NCBI RefSeq assembly: GCF_042477335.2
Contig: NC_091246.1
Coordinates: 208,939,501-209,003,500, forward strand
Direction: 5' to 3'
Source: Ovis canadensis
Taxonomy: Eukaryota > Chordata > Mammalia > Artiodactyla > Bovidae
Length of the DNA stretch: 64,000 nt
Shown here: piece after piece, positions 1-11,471 of the stretch
Layout: every line of letters begins with the position of its first letter
Numbering within the stretch: position 1 is the first letter of the stretch
Program-made: the position numbers and the translations under genes
Notes under the pieces: generated by a model
Seen by the model: the letters and a program-made list of their open reading frames with translations, nothing else
Told to the model about the DNA's origin: nothing
The model's database searches: none

Positions 1-759
1 AACCAAATTAAGGTCAGCTTGTTTGGAAAATAAGTCTGTTCTCACTAATTTTGGTCTGATGATTTATATAACCATAATTGATCATAGACTTTTTATTTTG
101 CTGAAACATTTTATAGAGTCTCAGACTGAACTTTTAAAATAAAACAGGGCTGAGAAACTCACACCACAGGCTTATCACAGATTTTGTCTAACAAATCTAG
201 GTGAATTCTTTCTTTTTTAAGGTCTCAAAAATTCCTTGAGATTTTTGTACCTGTTAGTGAGATAACCTTCTTAGCTCATTTGATAAACTTACTGGAAATC
301 TAAGAGTTTCAAATTTCTGGAGGAGTCAGATAGAGAGAAAATATAACTGCTTTGTTTATAATGTATAATTTTGCCAAATTACTTTCATAATTAGTTTGAG
401 AGGAAGGTTTTCTCTACTCCTGGAAAACACAAGATTCAAACCTGTAAATTTTCAGACAGAAACCATAAAAGTTATAAGCATATTTGCTGGTTCATTCAGT
501 CCTTTGTTAACTTTTGTGACGTCATCAGGTTTTTCATTAGAATACCAGGACATATGAGATGGTTAAGAGCTCCATATAATTTCTAGGATATCTATATTAG
601 TAATATTTACATTATAACATGAGAGGATTTATTACTCATTTGATAACATTTTCATGTATTTTAACCAACCAAATAAACATAGTTTAATATCTCTCTTTGG
701 GATGTTTCATGGGCCCTCTAACTCCAAAGTTAGCTAGAAGTCAAAGGAACTTCAAAAGA
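1..759. other. A+T-rich intergenic stretch, no gene recognised
   Basis: No long reading frame, exon-like segment or recognisable repeat consensus was found. The base composition resembles the A+T-rich stretch at 1.9-3.4 kb, on the other side of the LTR-like block, so both may be eroded retroviral internal sequence. That is inference only. Confidence 0.4.
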
Positions 760-1915
760 ATTTTGCCAGGAGCCAGCACAGGAGATCCCACCCATGGCAA
801 AGGTCATGTGGAAGAGAACAGTTAAGCAAGGCCTCAGGACTTGAGGGGCTCCCTAGACTGCTAGAGCATCTACCCCCAAACCAGAATCTGTCTGTCTTAC
901 TATTCTGTGCCTTTCACCAACTCTCCTGACATTAACAGAGGGCTATCCCCAACCACCTTTCTCTGGAGAAAATCAACTTAGAGCCTTTCAAAGAGTTAAA
1001 AACTATTAGAGTAGTGCCGGTGTAGGATTTCATTATTGGGCCAATGTTTGTTGCTAGGTTCCCATATCTCTTATCCACTGTGCACCTGGGAGTGCATTAG
1101 TTAACATAGTTGGAATGTAAGAAAAACAAGAGTAGTCTTGAATTAACCACATCAGACTTTTGAGCTAATTGGTCCTTTCTTGTAACTCACTGCACCTTTG
1201 CTTTGTGAGAATGTAACTCTGTTTGATATTTTCTGAGGCTGCATAGATTAGAAATATAAAGAAAAAACACTTTGAGGGAAAATAAGTTTTCTGGTTGAGC
1301 AGCCTTTATCAAAAGAGGGTCATAAAATGTTCACAGGCCTCCAAGGCCAGAAGATAATGTACACAACATTATTTGTGGGAAAGGTTTGCAGAAAAAATCC
1401 TGGTTTCGATAAGGGCAAAACTGCTGGAATGTTTGGGCTGACTCTGTATGACCTTGCATCTTTCATTCCCCTCTATGTACAAGTTGAGGTATAAAAGTGA
1501 AGTTGAAAATAAAGTAAATGGGTCTCACTCGCTGAAGAAGCTTGGTCACCCCCATGTTTTTTTTTCTCTCTCTTACTTTCTTTTTCAGGCTGATCCCTTG
1601 GCGCATAGAGGCTCCCTGCGTTCACTTATCTTCCCTTGGTTTCTAAGACCTGAACGGGAAGACGTTCTGCGTCTTCACTCCCTTGGGAGACCAGGAGGGC
1701 ACCTGTGGCCTCCGTGAACAGGGCAAACTCCTTGTCTCAGAGTTTTATTGGTTTTCTATGTAAACCAAGGAATATCAGCCTCTTTCTCTCCTCTATTTTC
1801 TTATCTTCAACATTATTTCCTTATCTCTCTCTAAATCAATTGCCGACACCATTTCTCCTTTGGGTTTCCCTGGATCCTGCGGGGGCTGGACCCTGGCAGA
1901 ATTTGATTTAGGAAC
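760..1915 (+). mobile_element. Probable solo or partial LTR of an endogenous retrovirus
   Basis: The block has LTR architecture on the plus strand. A TATAAAAG box lies near 1,491, followed within about 20 nt by an AATAAA signal near 1,508. Downstream is a GGGTCTCACTCGCTGAAGAAGC-like R/U5 start and a C/T-rich U5-like tail ending in a GC-rich segment near 1,905. The close TATA/AATAAA spacing is typical of betaretrovirus-like (class II) LTRs. The left boundary, near the CCAGGAGCCAGCACAGG segment, is approximate. No target-site duplication was identified. The short ORFs inside it are not considered genes. Confidence 0.5.
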
Positions 1916-3399
1916 TTTTGTCAAAAAAATCAATTAAAAGGGTTTAGAACATTTGGTCAGATTTAGTCAATGTTGATGGGTGTATCATTTAGCTTGTTGA
2001 TATGTCAGGATGGGCATATTATATACAGAGGCTCAAGGTCTAGTGAAAGTTGACTCTGCCATCTTGGACCTAACCAGTTTTGGCTCTAACCAGTTTTCCT
2101 ATGGCTGTGTCATTTCTAAAAAAATCCATTTATCTAACTAATTCTAATCCAATTTTAGAAAATCCTGACTATGCATAACTCTTTTTAGTATTTTTTCATA
2201 CCTTTTTTACTGAAAACATACTTTTTACTTTCCTTTAGCAACCAAGAACTAACTTTTATATTAGCATTTTATAGATTGGTGAGCATAAATACCAGTGATA
2301 ATTTTTAAAACCCTTGTTTTTTTTAGAACATTTTAGGACAGCACCAAACATTATTCATTTATAGTCCCAAGTCTTTTTAGTTTCTCTGTAAAAGGAAATT
2401 AGTGTTTAGTAGTAAATATTTCAAAATCTTATTTTATTTGGAAATGATCTAACTATTCAATAGACTTCTAACACTCAGCACAACCCTTAGAAATTCAAGT
2501 TATGCCAATCTGGAGAGACTATTTTAGACAGATATTCCTGAAGAATAATTATTTTTATAGAGTTTATATAAAACCTCATATCTCATTTACATATTTGAGA
2601 AGTTCCTTCACTCTAGGTAATTTCCTTGTTGACAAACTTGTAACAGATATGATAATATTTAACTTATATTAATCCTAGGTACAATAAAAGTATTTTACTT
2701 AATGTTAATTACTCTAAGACATGTTCTATATTAGATAGGTCAACAAGCAAACATTAATATAAGGTATTTAATATTGAATATTTTCCAGTTCACATGAACC
2801 TGGAATTTATTGTTTAATTTAGAATTATTTGATTTGTAAGCACTTACTTTTTTTTAAAGCCAATTAAATAAAGCTCATTTATAGATTAACCTCAAAAATA
2901 TTACCCAGAGACAAAGACATACCAAGACATATTTAGACAGACACATGTAAGATCCAGCTTCATTTTCTAAGCTTAGTCATGAATTAGATATTACAATATA
3001 AAATTTAGTAGTTTATTAAAAACAGTTGGAATAAATAAAATTTTAAAAGGATTTTTTCCTTTTTTTTTTTTTCATTCTCAAGTGTTAGACATGGTCTAGA
3101 TAAGTGTTCTTGAGAGCCCTGGTTTCAAGGTACAGGGAAAGAAAATCAAGTTTCAACAAAATGGAGGCAGGTCTAAACCAAATGGTGGCCAGACAAAGCA
3201 AAATGGTCATCAAAAATCACAGCACAGAACATAGAGTTAAAACACACACACACAAACCTGGCAGTCCTCATCAGACACTCCCTTAAATACAAGAATACAT
3301 TCTCTCAGAAAACCTCCTATAGAGGCACAGAACTTCAGATCTAAGTACTAACAGAGTAAAGGAAAATATTTCAGATCTTCAAAGATTTCAAAGGGAGGA
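1916..3399. other. A+T-rich degenerate sequence, possibly old ERV-derived
   Basis: No gene was recognised. The stretch lies between two LTR-like blocks and contains a T-run near 3,060. It could be decayed proviral internal DNA, but no retroviral protein motif could be read, so this is a description rather than an identification. Confidence 0.35.
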
Positions 3400-3929
3400 A
3401 AGGAAGCCAGGTTGAAAGAAGAAGGGGGAGGAGGAGGGAGAGGGGGGCAAAAGGGGTGGCCTTACAGACATTTCTTGCCACCTGCAGATACCGAGGCATT
3501 ATGGCACTTTACCCTGGGCCTCCAGAGAAGGGAGGACTGGAACTCAGCCCTACCAGAAATCAGACCAGACCAGAACCAGAATTCAAGTTCTCTGCCAAGG
3601 GGAGGTGATCAGTCTTCAATCCTCAGCTCAGGCTGAGGCCCTTCGACCAGATTCCTGTGTCCAGGACCGGGGGACTAGAAAAAAGGGGAAGGACAGGAAG
3701 GGTTAAGGAGAGGAAAGAGAGAGGGAAGGGGAGAGAGGTCAATAAAGTCTCTTATTCCTTTCCAGTCGGGGCACTCTGGCCAGTTGTCCGCGTCAGGAGG
3801 AGACCAGGGACAAAGGATCTCAATTGCGGCCGCTGGGTCTGGTCTATCGGTGGGCAAGCTGGCCTCTGAGTACCTCAAGTGGTCAGGATGTCAGTCTCAA
3901 CAAAGAAGAATCCCACCAGAGTCGCTATT
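3400..3929 (-). mobile_element. Probable ERV 5' leader adjoining a minus-strand LTR
   Basis: Read on the minus strand, this G/C-rich sequence directly follows the 3' end (CA terminus) of the LTR at 3,930-4,413, where the primer-binding site and untranslated leader of a provirus would lie. It contains purine-rich tracts and a short minus ORF (3,675-3,878) that was not recognised as gag. No primer-binding site could be matched confidently to a tRNA. The other end of this provirus is not visible in the window. Confidence 0.4.
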
Positions 3930-4413
3930 TGTTGCAGGAAGGGGGAGCCTTTCTAGGGCCCAAAATTGGGCTCTTGTCTAACACTCGGAAATGAATTGTC
4001 CGAGGAGACAAATGTGCTGACAAAGCAAGAGATTTTATTGGGAAAGGGCGCCCAGGCAGAGAGCAGTAGGGTAAGGGAATCCAGGAGAACTGCTGTGCCA
4101 CATGGCTTGCAGTCTCGGGTTTTACGGTGATGGGATTAGTTTCCAGGTTGTCCTTAGCCAATCATTCTGACTCAGAGTCCTTCCTGGTGGTGGACGTCTT
4201 GTTCAGCCAAGATGGATGCCAGAGAGAAGGATTCTGGGAGGTGGTCGGACAGGTGGTGTCTCCTTTTGACCTTTTCTGAACTCTTCTGGTTGGTGGAGGC
4301 TTATTAGTTCCCTATTCCTTACCAGGACCTCCTGTCATGAAACAACTCATGTAAATAGTTACTATGGTGCCTGGCCAGGGTGGGCGGTTTCAATCAGTGT
4401 GCTTCCCCTAACA
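3930..4413 (-). mobile_element. Ruminant ERV LTR, minus strand
   Basis: This is a complete-looking LTR of about 484 bp. On the minus strand it begins TGTTAGGGGAAGC at 4,413 and ends CTTCCTGCAACA at 3,930, giving the canonical TG...CA termini. An AATAAA signal lies near 4,035 (minus), followed about 20-30 nt later by a GTGTCTCCTCGG-type segment. The LTR abuts, in opposite orientation, the integrase remnant starting at 4,414. Flanking bases (TATT on the left, GACTGA on the right) do not match, so no target-site duplication is preserved. Confidence 0.75.
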
Positions 4414-5071
4414 GACTGAGGCTTCTCCCTGTCATAGTGAACAGGCTAAGGAGGTTATAAAGATTTTAATCCATGAAATTATCCCCAGGTTTGGGCTGCC
4501 ACGGAGCCTTCAGAGTGACAATGGCTTCACCTTTAAAGCTGCTGTAACTCAGGGAGTATCTAAAGCTCTAGGAATAGAATATCACTTACACTGTTCCTAG
4601 AGACCTCAATCCTCAGGAAAGGTTGAAAAAGCTAATGACATTATCAAAAGACATCTGGCCAAATTAACTCAAGAGACGCAGGACAATTGGATTAAAGTCT
4701 TACCCACAGATTTAATGAGGGCTCAAACTGCCCCCCAAAAGGAGGGACTGTCCCCGTTTGAACATATTTATGGACGGCTTTTCTTATGCACAGACATTGT
4801 TATAGACCCTGAAGCCTTGGAATTAACTAGTTATGTAACTCAGCTCTCAGCTTTTCAACAGGCATTAACAGAACTCTGGGAGACAACTCCTGACCCAGGC
4901 TCTGAGTCAAGCAAGCCTCTATTTGAGCCAGGAACAGAGGTCCTCATAAAAACATTGGGATCTGGGGGCCAATCCCTTGAGCCCCTCTGGGAAGGCCCTT
5001 ACCAGGTTATTCTTTCTTCTCCTGCAGCTGTCAAAGTGCCAGGAATTGATTCGTGGGTACCTCACACTTGA
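4414..5071 (+). pseudogene. ERV pol remnant: integrase core and C-terminus
   Basis: This is a gammaretrovirus-like (class I) integrase fragment in the frame that ends at the TGA at 5,069-5,071. It shows an SDNG motif (second catalytic Asp, near 4,515) and a P-Q-S-S-G-K-V-E segment (catalytic Glu, near 4,625), followed by the C-terminal region with WEGPYQV. A TAG at 4,598-4,600 interrupts the core. The N-terminal zinc finger and the first catalytic Asp are missing because the fragment starts exactly at the minus-strand LTR boundary. It is not functional as it stands. The env remnant follows in the same orientation, as expected in a provirus. Confidence 0.8.
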
Positions 5072-5199
5072 GTTAAGAGGTGGCACCCTGACCGGAACTA
5101 AGTGACTTCATTTTATGTCTTTACTTTCTATGCTCTGACTTTGGACCTTTCAAGTGAGCCTGATAGCCTATGTGAGCCTACTTCTGCTGACGCCAAAAA

Positions 5200-6587
5200 G
5201 TCCTGAGTCTGCCGTTTGATCCTCAAGACACTGCCTTCCTGTCCTGGGCTTATTCCTATGCTGAATTCCACAATCAGTCTAACTGCTAGGTCTGTGGAGT
5301 GCTCCCCTCTTCATCAGTGGAAGGCTTCCCATGGTGGACATCTCCACTCCAAAAAAAAGACTGTCTCCAAGTCTGTGAATACCTTTGACGACAATCATAT
5401 GTGATGACTCTTCTTCATCTGATGACATCTAACAACCCTAAAATGGACTGGTGCAACACTTTGTACTTTAACTATGGACATAACATGACTTTTAATTTTG
5501 ATTATACATTGTCTTGGTTTAATGACTATTTCACTACACATAAGGCAAATGGGTCTAGATCTAATGGTTTTTACCTGACCTTTATCAAATATGGGATGAG
5601 ATTATATGGTTAACTCCTGAAAAAGGACGTCTAATAGCTACTGCCCCTATATGCTGGGAACAAACAGAGCTATTCCCAAAAGTTAGCCAACAATTTAATT
5701 ACAGTGATTGGAAACAATTGGGATTTTTGCTTCAGGAAATATGCAACATAATCATTCCCGTGTTTTCCAACTGCAGTCCGGGTCCTCCCTTTGTGTGGCC
5801 AGGCACTAATTGGGACTGGATATCTCAGTCACGCTGGCTTGCTCCAAATGGGACTTATTGAGCATGTGGCTCTTACCTATGGACATGGCTTCCCCCTGGT
5901 TGGATAGGGAGCTGCACCCTAGGTCTAGCCTTTACTTACGGCTTTATATTTTCAGAGCTTCCAGAAAACCCTGCTAATTTACTCCACCTTAAAACTCGGT
6001 GGGCAAGGTCTGCATTTCACTGGTATGATTATCTGGCTGCAGTGTTTGTTCCCCCTTTGGAAACTACAGATGTTATGCTAAGAGTGGATGCTTTGACTAA
6101 TTTTACTCAACAGGCATTACAAGATTCTCAAAAGCCTATTTCAGCTCTTAATGCTGAACAAGCACAAATTAGAAAGGTGGTTTTACAAAACAGATTGGCT
6201 TTAGATATTCTGACAGTTACACAAGGAGGAACTTGTGCCATTATTCATACCCAATGCTGTACATATATACCTGATATGAGCACTAATGTTACTCATTTTA
6301 CTAAACACATGAACAAGATGATTGGGGCTATGGATACTCCTGAAGCCTTAACTGCCTCACTTTGGCAGACATTAACTAGTTCTCCATGGTGGAAAACTAT
6401 CTTAATCATAATAATTCTGATTGTTTTGTTTTTGCTGTTTGCTCTCTGCATCTGTAACTGTGTAACTGGATTTGTTTCTTGTCACATGAAAGCATTTATG
6501 TTACAAATGGTTGCTCAAACTCCTGCTACTGCTGCAGCCTCTTCCAACTACTACTTGGGGCCCCTAGATCAGAAAGCCTCAGTATGA
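5200..6587 (+). pseudogene. ERV env remnant, surface and transmembrane subunits
   Basis: This envelope-like region lies downstream of the integrase. The surface part is broken: there is an open piece at 5,401-5,613, a shift of frame near 5,590, and an in-frame TGA at 5,859-5,861. After that stop the frame is open to 6,587. The open part contains heptad-like helical sequence, an LQNRLALDILT segment in the position of the so-called immunosuppressive region, a C-X6-CC motif (CAIIHTQCC) typical of gamma-type envelopes, a hydrophobic membrane segment near 6,390-6,460, and a short tail. No intact signal peptide plus furin site plus fusion peptide was seen in one frame. It is described as a fossil. 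Confidence 0.8.
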
Positions 6588-6694
6588 GGGTTAGGAAAAT
6601 ATGTTGCCTCACCAATTTAGGGATAACACCCCTTGTGAGCTTGGAAGAAGTTATGGAACGAGAACAACGCCCCTTTTCACTAGGGAACATAATT

Positions 6695-6780
6695 CTCCTA
6701 AAAGAAAAGGGGGGAATGAGAGGGTAACAGGCAGGAAGGTCAGGGGTCTCCAAACGGAGGAAATAGGTTGCAAGTGATGT
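6695..6780 (+). mobile_element. ERV polypurine tract and start of 3' LTR remnant
   Basis: A purine run (AAAAGAAAAGGGGGGAATGAGAGG, about 6,696-6,722) lies about 110 bp after the env stop, where the plus-strand primer of a provirus belongs. The sequence after it would be U3. It is cut by a Bov-A2 SINE from about 6,781. Sequence after that SINE (7,015-7,150) may be more LTR, but this was not confirmed. Confidence 0.55.
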
Positions 6781-6981
6781 GCCTGGAAGGCTGCGTCCAT
6801 GGGGTCTCAACGAGTCGGACATGACTGAGCGATTTCACTTTCACTTTTCACTTTCATGCACTGGAGAAGGAAATGGCAACTCACTCCAGTGTTCTTGCCT
6901 GGAGAATCCCAGGGACAGGGGAGCCTGGTAGGCTGCTGTCTGTGGGGTCGCACAAAAGTTGGACATAACTGAAGCAACTTA

Positions 6982-7012
<31 letters not shown>

Positions 7013-7014
7013 TC
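6781..7014 (+). repeat. Bov-A2-type SINE with (CAG)n tail
   Basis: The sequence has the ruminant Bov-A monomer body (ACTCCAGTGTTCTTGCCTGGAGAATCCC) preceded by a second partial monomer, and ends in an AGCAACAG(CAG)n microsatellite of about nine triplets near 6,983-7,012. It interrupts the LTR/U3 region after the env remnant, so it is younger than the provirus. Confidence 0.8.
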
Positions 7015-7150
7015 AGATATTTTAATCTCTCTTAAGCAGCAGGAGGAAAAAAACTAGCGATATCTTTTTCCCTTCTCTATACAAATTTAACAGGAGGTTT
7101 CTCTTAAAATACTACATATTGTTGTCATAATGACACCTGGTTTCACCTGG

Positions 7151-8640
7151 AGTTCAGTTCAGTTCAGTTCAGTTGCTCAGTCATGTCCGACTCTTTGCGA
7201 CCCCATGAACTGCAGCACACCAGGCCTCCCTTTCCATCACCAACTCCCGGAGGTCACTCAGATTCATGTCCATCAAGTCCGTGATGCCATCCACCCATCT
7301 CATCCTCTGTCGTCCCCTTCTCCTCCTGCCCCCAATCCCTCCCAGCATCAGAGTCTTTTCCAATGAGTCAACTCTTTGCATGAGGTGGCCAAAGTACTGG
7401 AGTTTCAGCTATAGCATCATTCCTTCCAAAGAAATCCCAGGGTTGATCTCCTTCAGAATGGACTGTTTGGATCTCCTTGCAGTCCAAGGGACTCTCAAGA
7501 GTCTTCTCCAACACCACAGTTCAAAAGCATCAATTCTTCAGCACTCAGCTTTCTTCACAGTCCAACTCTCACATCCATACACAACCACAGGAAAAACCAT
7601 AGCCTTGACTAGATGGACCTTTGTTGGCAAAGTAATGTCTCTGCTTTTCAATATGCTATCTAGGTTGGTCATAACTTTTCTTCTAAGGAGTAAGCATCTT
7701 TTAATTTCATGGCTGCCGTCACCATCTGCAGTGATTTTGGAGCCCAGAAAAATAAAGTCAGCCACTGTTTCCACTGTTTCTTCATCTATTTGCCATGAAG
7801 TGATGGGACCAGATGCCGAGATCTTCGTTTTCTGAATGTTGAGCTTTAAGCCAACTTTTTCACTCTCCTCTTTTACTTTCATCAAGAGGCTTTTTAGTTC
7901 CTCTTCACTTTCTCCCATAAGGGTCTTTCCATTCTGTTGTTTTCCTCTATTTCTTTGCACTGATCGCTGAGGAAGGCTTTCTTATCTCTTCTTGCTATTC
8001 TTTGGAACTCTGCATTCAGATGCTTATATCTTTCCTTTTCTCCTTTGCTTTTCACTTCTCTTCTTTTCACAGCTATTTGTAAGGCCTCCTCAGACAGCCA
8101 TTTTGCTCTTTTGCATTTCCTTTCCATGGGAATGGTCTTGATCCCTGTCTCCTGTACAATGTCACGAACCTCCATCCATAGTTCATCAGGCACTCTGTCT
8201 ATCAGATCTAGGCCCTTAAATCTATTTCTCACTTCCACTGTATAATCATAAGGGATTTGATTTAGGTCATACCTGAATGGTCTAGTGGTTTTCCCTACTT
8301 TCTTCAATTTAAGTCTGAGTTTGGCAATAAGGAGCTCATGATCTGAGCCACAGTCAGCTCCTGGTCTTGTTTTTGCTGAGTGTATAGAGTTTCTCCATCG
8401 TTGGCTGCAAAGAATATGATCAATCTGATTTCGGTGTTGACCATCTGGTGATGTCCATGTGTAGAGTCTTCTCTTGTGTTGTTGGAAGAGGGTGTTTGCT
8501 ATGACCAGTGCATTCTTTTGGCAAAACTCTACTAGCCTTTGCCCTGCCTCATTCCATATTCCAAGACCAAATGTGCCTGTTACCCCAGGTGTTTTTTGAC
8601 TTCCTACTTTTGCATTCCAGTCCCCTAAGACAGTAGGTGT
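7151..8640 (-). mobile_element. Bov-B LINE, 3' segment of a 5'-inverted copy
   Basis: The minus-strand Bov-B 3' end starts with the diagnostic (TTCAG)n/GCTCAGTC motif at 7,151. It carries the C-terminal ORF2 region (minus ORFs 7,538-7,960 and 7,894-8,307) and extends to the endonuclease region near 8,640 (GGGGACTGGAATGC on the minus strand). Compared with the longer copies in this window, the central reverse-transcriptase region between the two ORF pieces is deleted. The frames are broken, so the copy is inactive. It joins head to head with the plus-strand 5' segment that follows. Confidence 0.85.
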
Positions 8641-9435
8641 TGTGAGAGGGCATCAGAGGGCAGACACACTGAAACCATAATCACAGAAAACTAGCCAATG
8701 TGATCACACGGACCACAGCCTTGTCTAACTCAATGAAACTAAGCCATGCCATGTGGGGCCACCAAAGATGGGTGGGTAATGGTGGAGAGGTCTGACAGAA
8801 TGTGGTTTCCACTGGAGAAGGGAATAGCAAACCACTTCAATATTCTTGCCTTGAGAACCCCATGAACTGTATGAGAAGGTAAAATGATAGGATACTGAAA
8901 GAGGAACTCCCCAGGTCGGTAGGTCCCCAATATGCTACTGGAGATCAGTGGAGAAATAACTCTAGAAAGAATGAAGGGATGGAGCCAAAGCAAAAACAAT
9001 ACCCAGTTGTGGATGTGACTGATGACAAAAACAAGTTCTGATGCTGTAAAGAGCAATATTGCATAGGAACCTGGAATGTTAGGTCCATGAATCAAAGCAA
9101 ATTGGAAGTGGTCAAACAGGAGATGGCAAGAGTGAACATTGACATTCTAGGAATCAGCGAACTAAAATGAACTAGAATGAGTGAATTTAACTCAGATGAC
9201 CATTATGTCTACTACTGTGTGCAGGAATCCCTTAGAAAGAATGCAGTAGCTATCATGGTCAACAAGAGTCCAACATGCAATACTTGGATGCAGTCTCAAA
9301 AACGACAGAATGATCTCTGTTCATTTCCAAGGCAAATCATTCAATATCACAGTAATCCAAGTCTATGCCCCAACCAGTAACTCTGAAGAAGCTGAAGTTG
9401 AACGGTTCTATGAAGACCTACAAGACCTTTTAGAA
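8641..9435 (+). mobile_element. Bov-B LINE, inverted 5' segment
   Basis: This is the Bov-B 5' region and N-terminal apurinic-like endonuclease domain on the plus strand. A GTWNVR-like start lies near 9,068, followed by ILGISELK and AIMVNKSP-like segments. It stops near 9,435 at AGACCTTTTAGAAC. The minus-strand neighbour resumes the element about 30 nt further along the Bov-B consensus. Opposite orientation with almost contiguous content is the signature of 5' inversion (twin priming) during target-primed reverse transcription. Confidence 0.75.
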
Positions 9436-9662
9436 CAGACTGCTAGTGACTATATAACATCCAGCTGAAGACTAGCGGGGGCGGGGGCACTCTTTCTGCC
9501 CTCTTCTGATGTCTATGTCAGAAGCTTTCTCTATCTCCTTTATACTTTAATAAAACTTTATTACACAAAAGCTCTTAGCGATCAAGCCTTGTCTCTGGCC
9601 CCAGATTGAGTTCTTCTCTTCTGGAGGGCAAGAATCCCAGAGTCTTTTCGTGATTCAGCAAC
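9436..9662 (+). mobile_element. 5'-truncated ERV LTR (R/U5 part)
   Basis: A TATATAA box lies near 9,452, a G-rich stretch near 9,476, an AATAAA signal near 9,548, and a U5-like part ends near GATTCAGCAACA at 9,662. The sequence has the character of a ruminant LTR of a different family from the one at 3,930. It is sandwiched between two Bov-B pieces. Most of U3 is absent, so the insertion has been shortened or rearranged. Confidence 0.6.
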
Positions 9663-10440
9663 AACCTTCCACATAGTTCTTCAGGCACTCTGTCTATCAG
9701 ATCTAATCCCTTGAATCTATTTCTCACTTCCACTGTATAATCATAAGGGATTTGATTTAGGTCATACCTGAATGGTCTAGTGGTTTTCCCTACTTTCTTC
9801 AATTTAAGTCTGAGTTTGGCAATAAGGAATTCATGATCTGAGCCACAGTCAGCTCCTGGTCTTGTTTTTGCTTACTGTATAGAGCTTCTCCATCTTTGGC
9901 TGCAATGAATATAATCAATCTGATTTCGGTGTTGACCATCTGGTGATGTCCATGTGTAGAGTCGTCTCTTGTGTTGTTGAAAGAGGATGTTTGCTATGAC
10001 CCCGTGTGTTCTCTTGGAAAAACTCTATTAGCCTTTGTCCTGCTTCATTCTGTATTCCAAGGCCAAATTTGCCAGTTATTCCAGGTGTTTCTTGACCTCC
10101 CTCTTTTGCATTCCAGTCCCCTATAAAGAAAAGGATATCTTTTTTGGCTGTTAGTTCTAGACGGTCTTGTACATCTTCATAGAACCATTCAACTTTAGCT
10201 TCTTCACCATTACTTGTTGGGGAATAGACTTGGAATACTGTGATCTTGAATGGTTTGCCTTGGAAATGAACAAAGATCATTCTGTCATTGAGATTGCATC
10301 CAATTACTGCATTTCAGACTCTTTTCTTGACTAGATGGCTACTCCATTTCTTCTAAAGGATTCTTGCCTACAGTAGTAGATATAATAGTTATCTGAATTA
10401 AACTCACCCATTTCAGTCCATTTTAGTTTGCTGAGAGACT
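9663..10440 (-). mobile_element. Bov-B LINE fragment, endonuclease region
   Basis: This minus-strand Bov-B covers the endonuclease and the linker that precedes the reverse transcriptase. Open pieces are 9,575-9,802 and 9,915-10,280, the latter with the motif FFIGDWNAKEGG. The 3' half of the element is missing on the lower-coordinate side, where the LTR remnant lies. Confidence 0.8.
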
Positions 10441-10860
10441 GAACTCACAGCATAGTACATATATTACAAAGTGACCACCACCACAAATCTAATTACCATC
10501 CATTCTCCTACAGTTGACCCCTTTCTTCCCCCACCCCTTGACTCTCCTCCCTTCTGGTAACCACTAATTTGTTCACCTTATCTATGAGTTTGTTTTTGTT
10601 TTATCTGTTTTGTTGTTTTTTTTTTTAGATTCCACAAATGAGTGAAATCACATGGTATTTGTCTTTCTCTGCATGACTTATTTCACTTAACATAATACCT
10701 TCAAGGTCTACGCATGTTGTTACAAAAGACAGGATTTCATTTTTTTATATGGCTGAGTAGTGTTTCATTCTCTTTATCCATTCATCCATTGTTGGTAGGT
10801 TGATTCCATACCTTGAGTATTACCAGTAAAGTTACAATGAACATATGAGTGTATATATCT

Positions 10861-11085
10861 TTTTAAATAAAATTTTACTGGAGGGTAGTTACTTTACAAT
10901 GTTGTGATAGTTTCTACTGTACAGAAAAGTAAATAAACTTTGCATACACATATATCCCCCTTTTTTGAACTTCCTTCCCATTTAGGTCACTACAGAGCAC
11001 TGAGTACAGTTTCCTGTGCTATAAGTAGGTTCTCATTAGTTATTTATTTTATACATAGTATTGTATATATGTCAATTAATGCTTT
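10861..11085 (-). mobile_element. Nested ruminant-type L1 3' end
   Basis: The TTTACAATGTTGTGATAGTTTC and CACTACAGAGCACTGAGTACAG segments match the artiodactyl L1 3' terminus in reverse. The surrounding older L1 resumes at about 11,086, which gives the insertion order. Confidence 0.6.
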
Positions 11086-11471
11086 TGTGTTCTTTGGATA
11101 AGTGTCCAGAAGTGGAATAGCTGGGTCATATAGTAGTTATATTCTTAAATTTTTGAGGCATCTCCATACTCTTTTCCATAGTGGCTACACCAATTTACTG
11201 TTCCACTAATAGTGTGCAAAGAGTCCCTTTTCTTCACTTTGTCTCCAGCATTTGCTATTTCTTGTCTTTATGGTCTTAGCCATTCTGATAGTTATGAGAG
11301 CTATCTCACTGTGATTTTGATTTGCATTTCCCTAATAATTAGTGGGGGTGAACATCTTTTCATGTGTCTGTTTACCATCTGTAGGTCTTTTTTGGAAAAA
11401 TGTCTATCTAGAGCCTCTGTCCATTCTTTAATAGGGTTGTTTTGTTGTTGTTGACTTGTATGAATTCTGTT

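Noticed and set aside
1448-1911. Two plus ORFs of 89 and 68 codons
   Set aside because: They lie in LTR-like sequence with TATA and poly(A) signals and have no recognised protein similarity.
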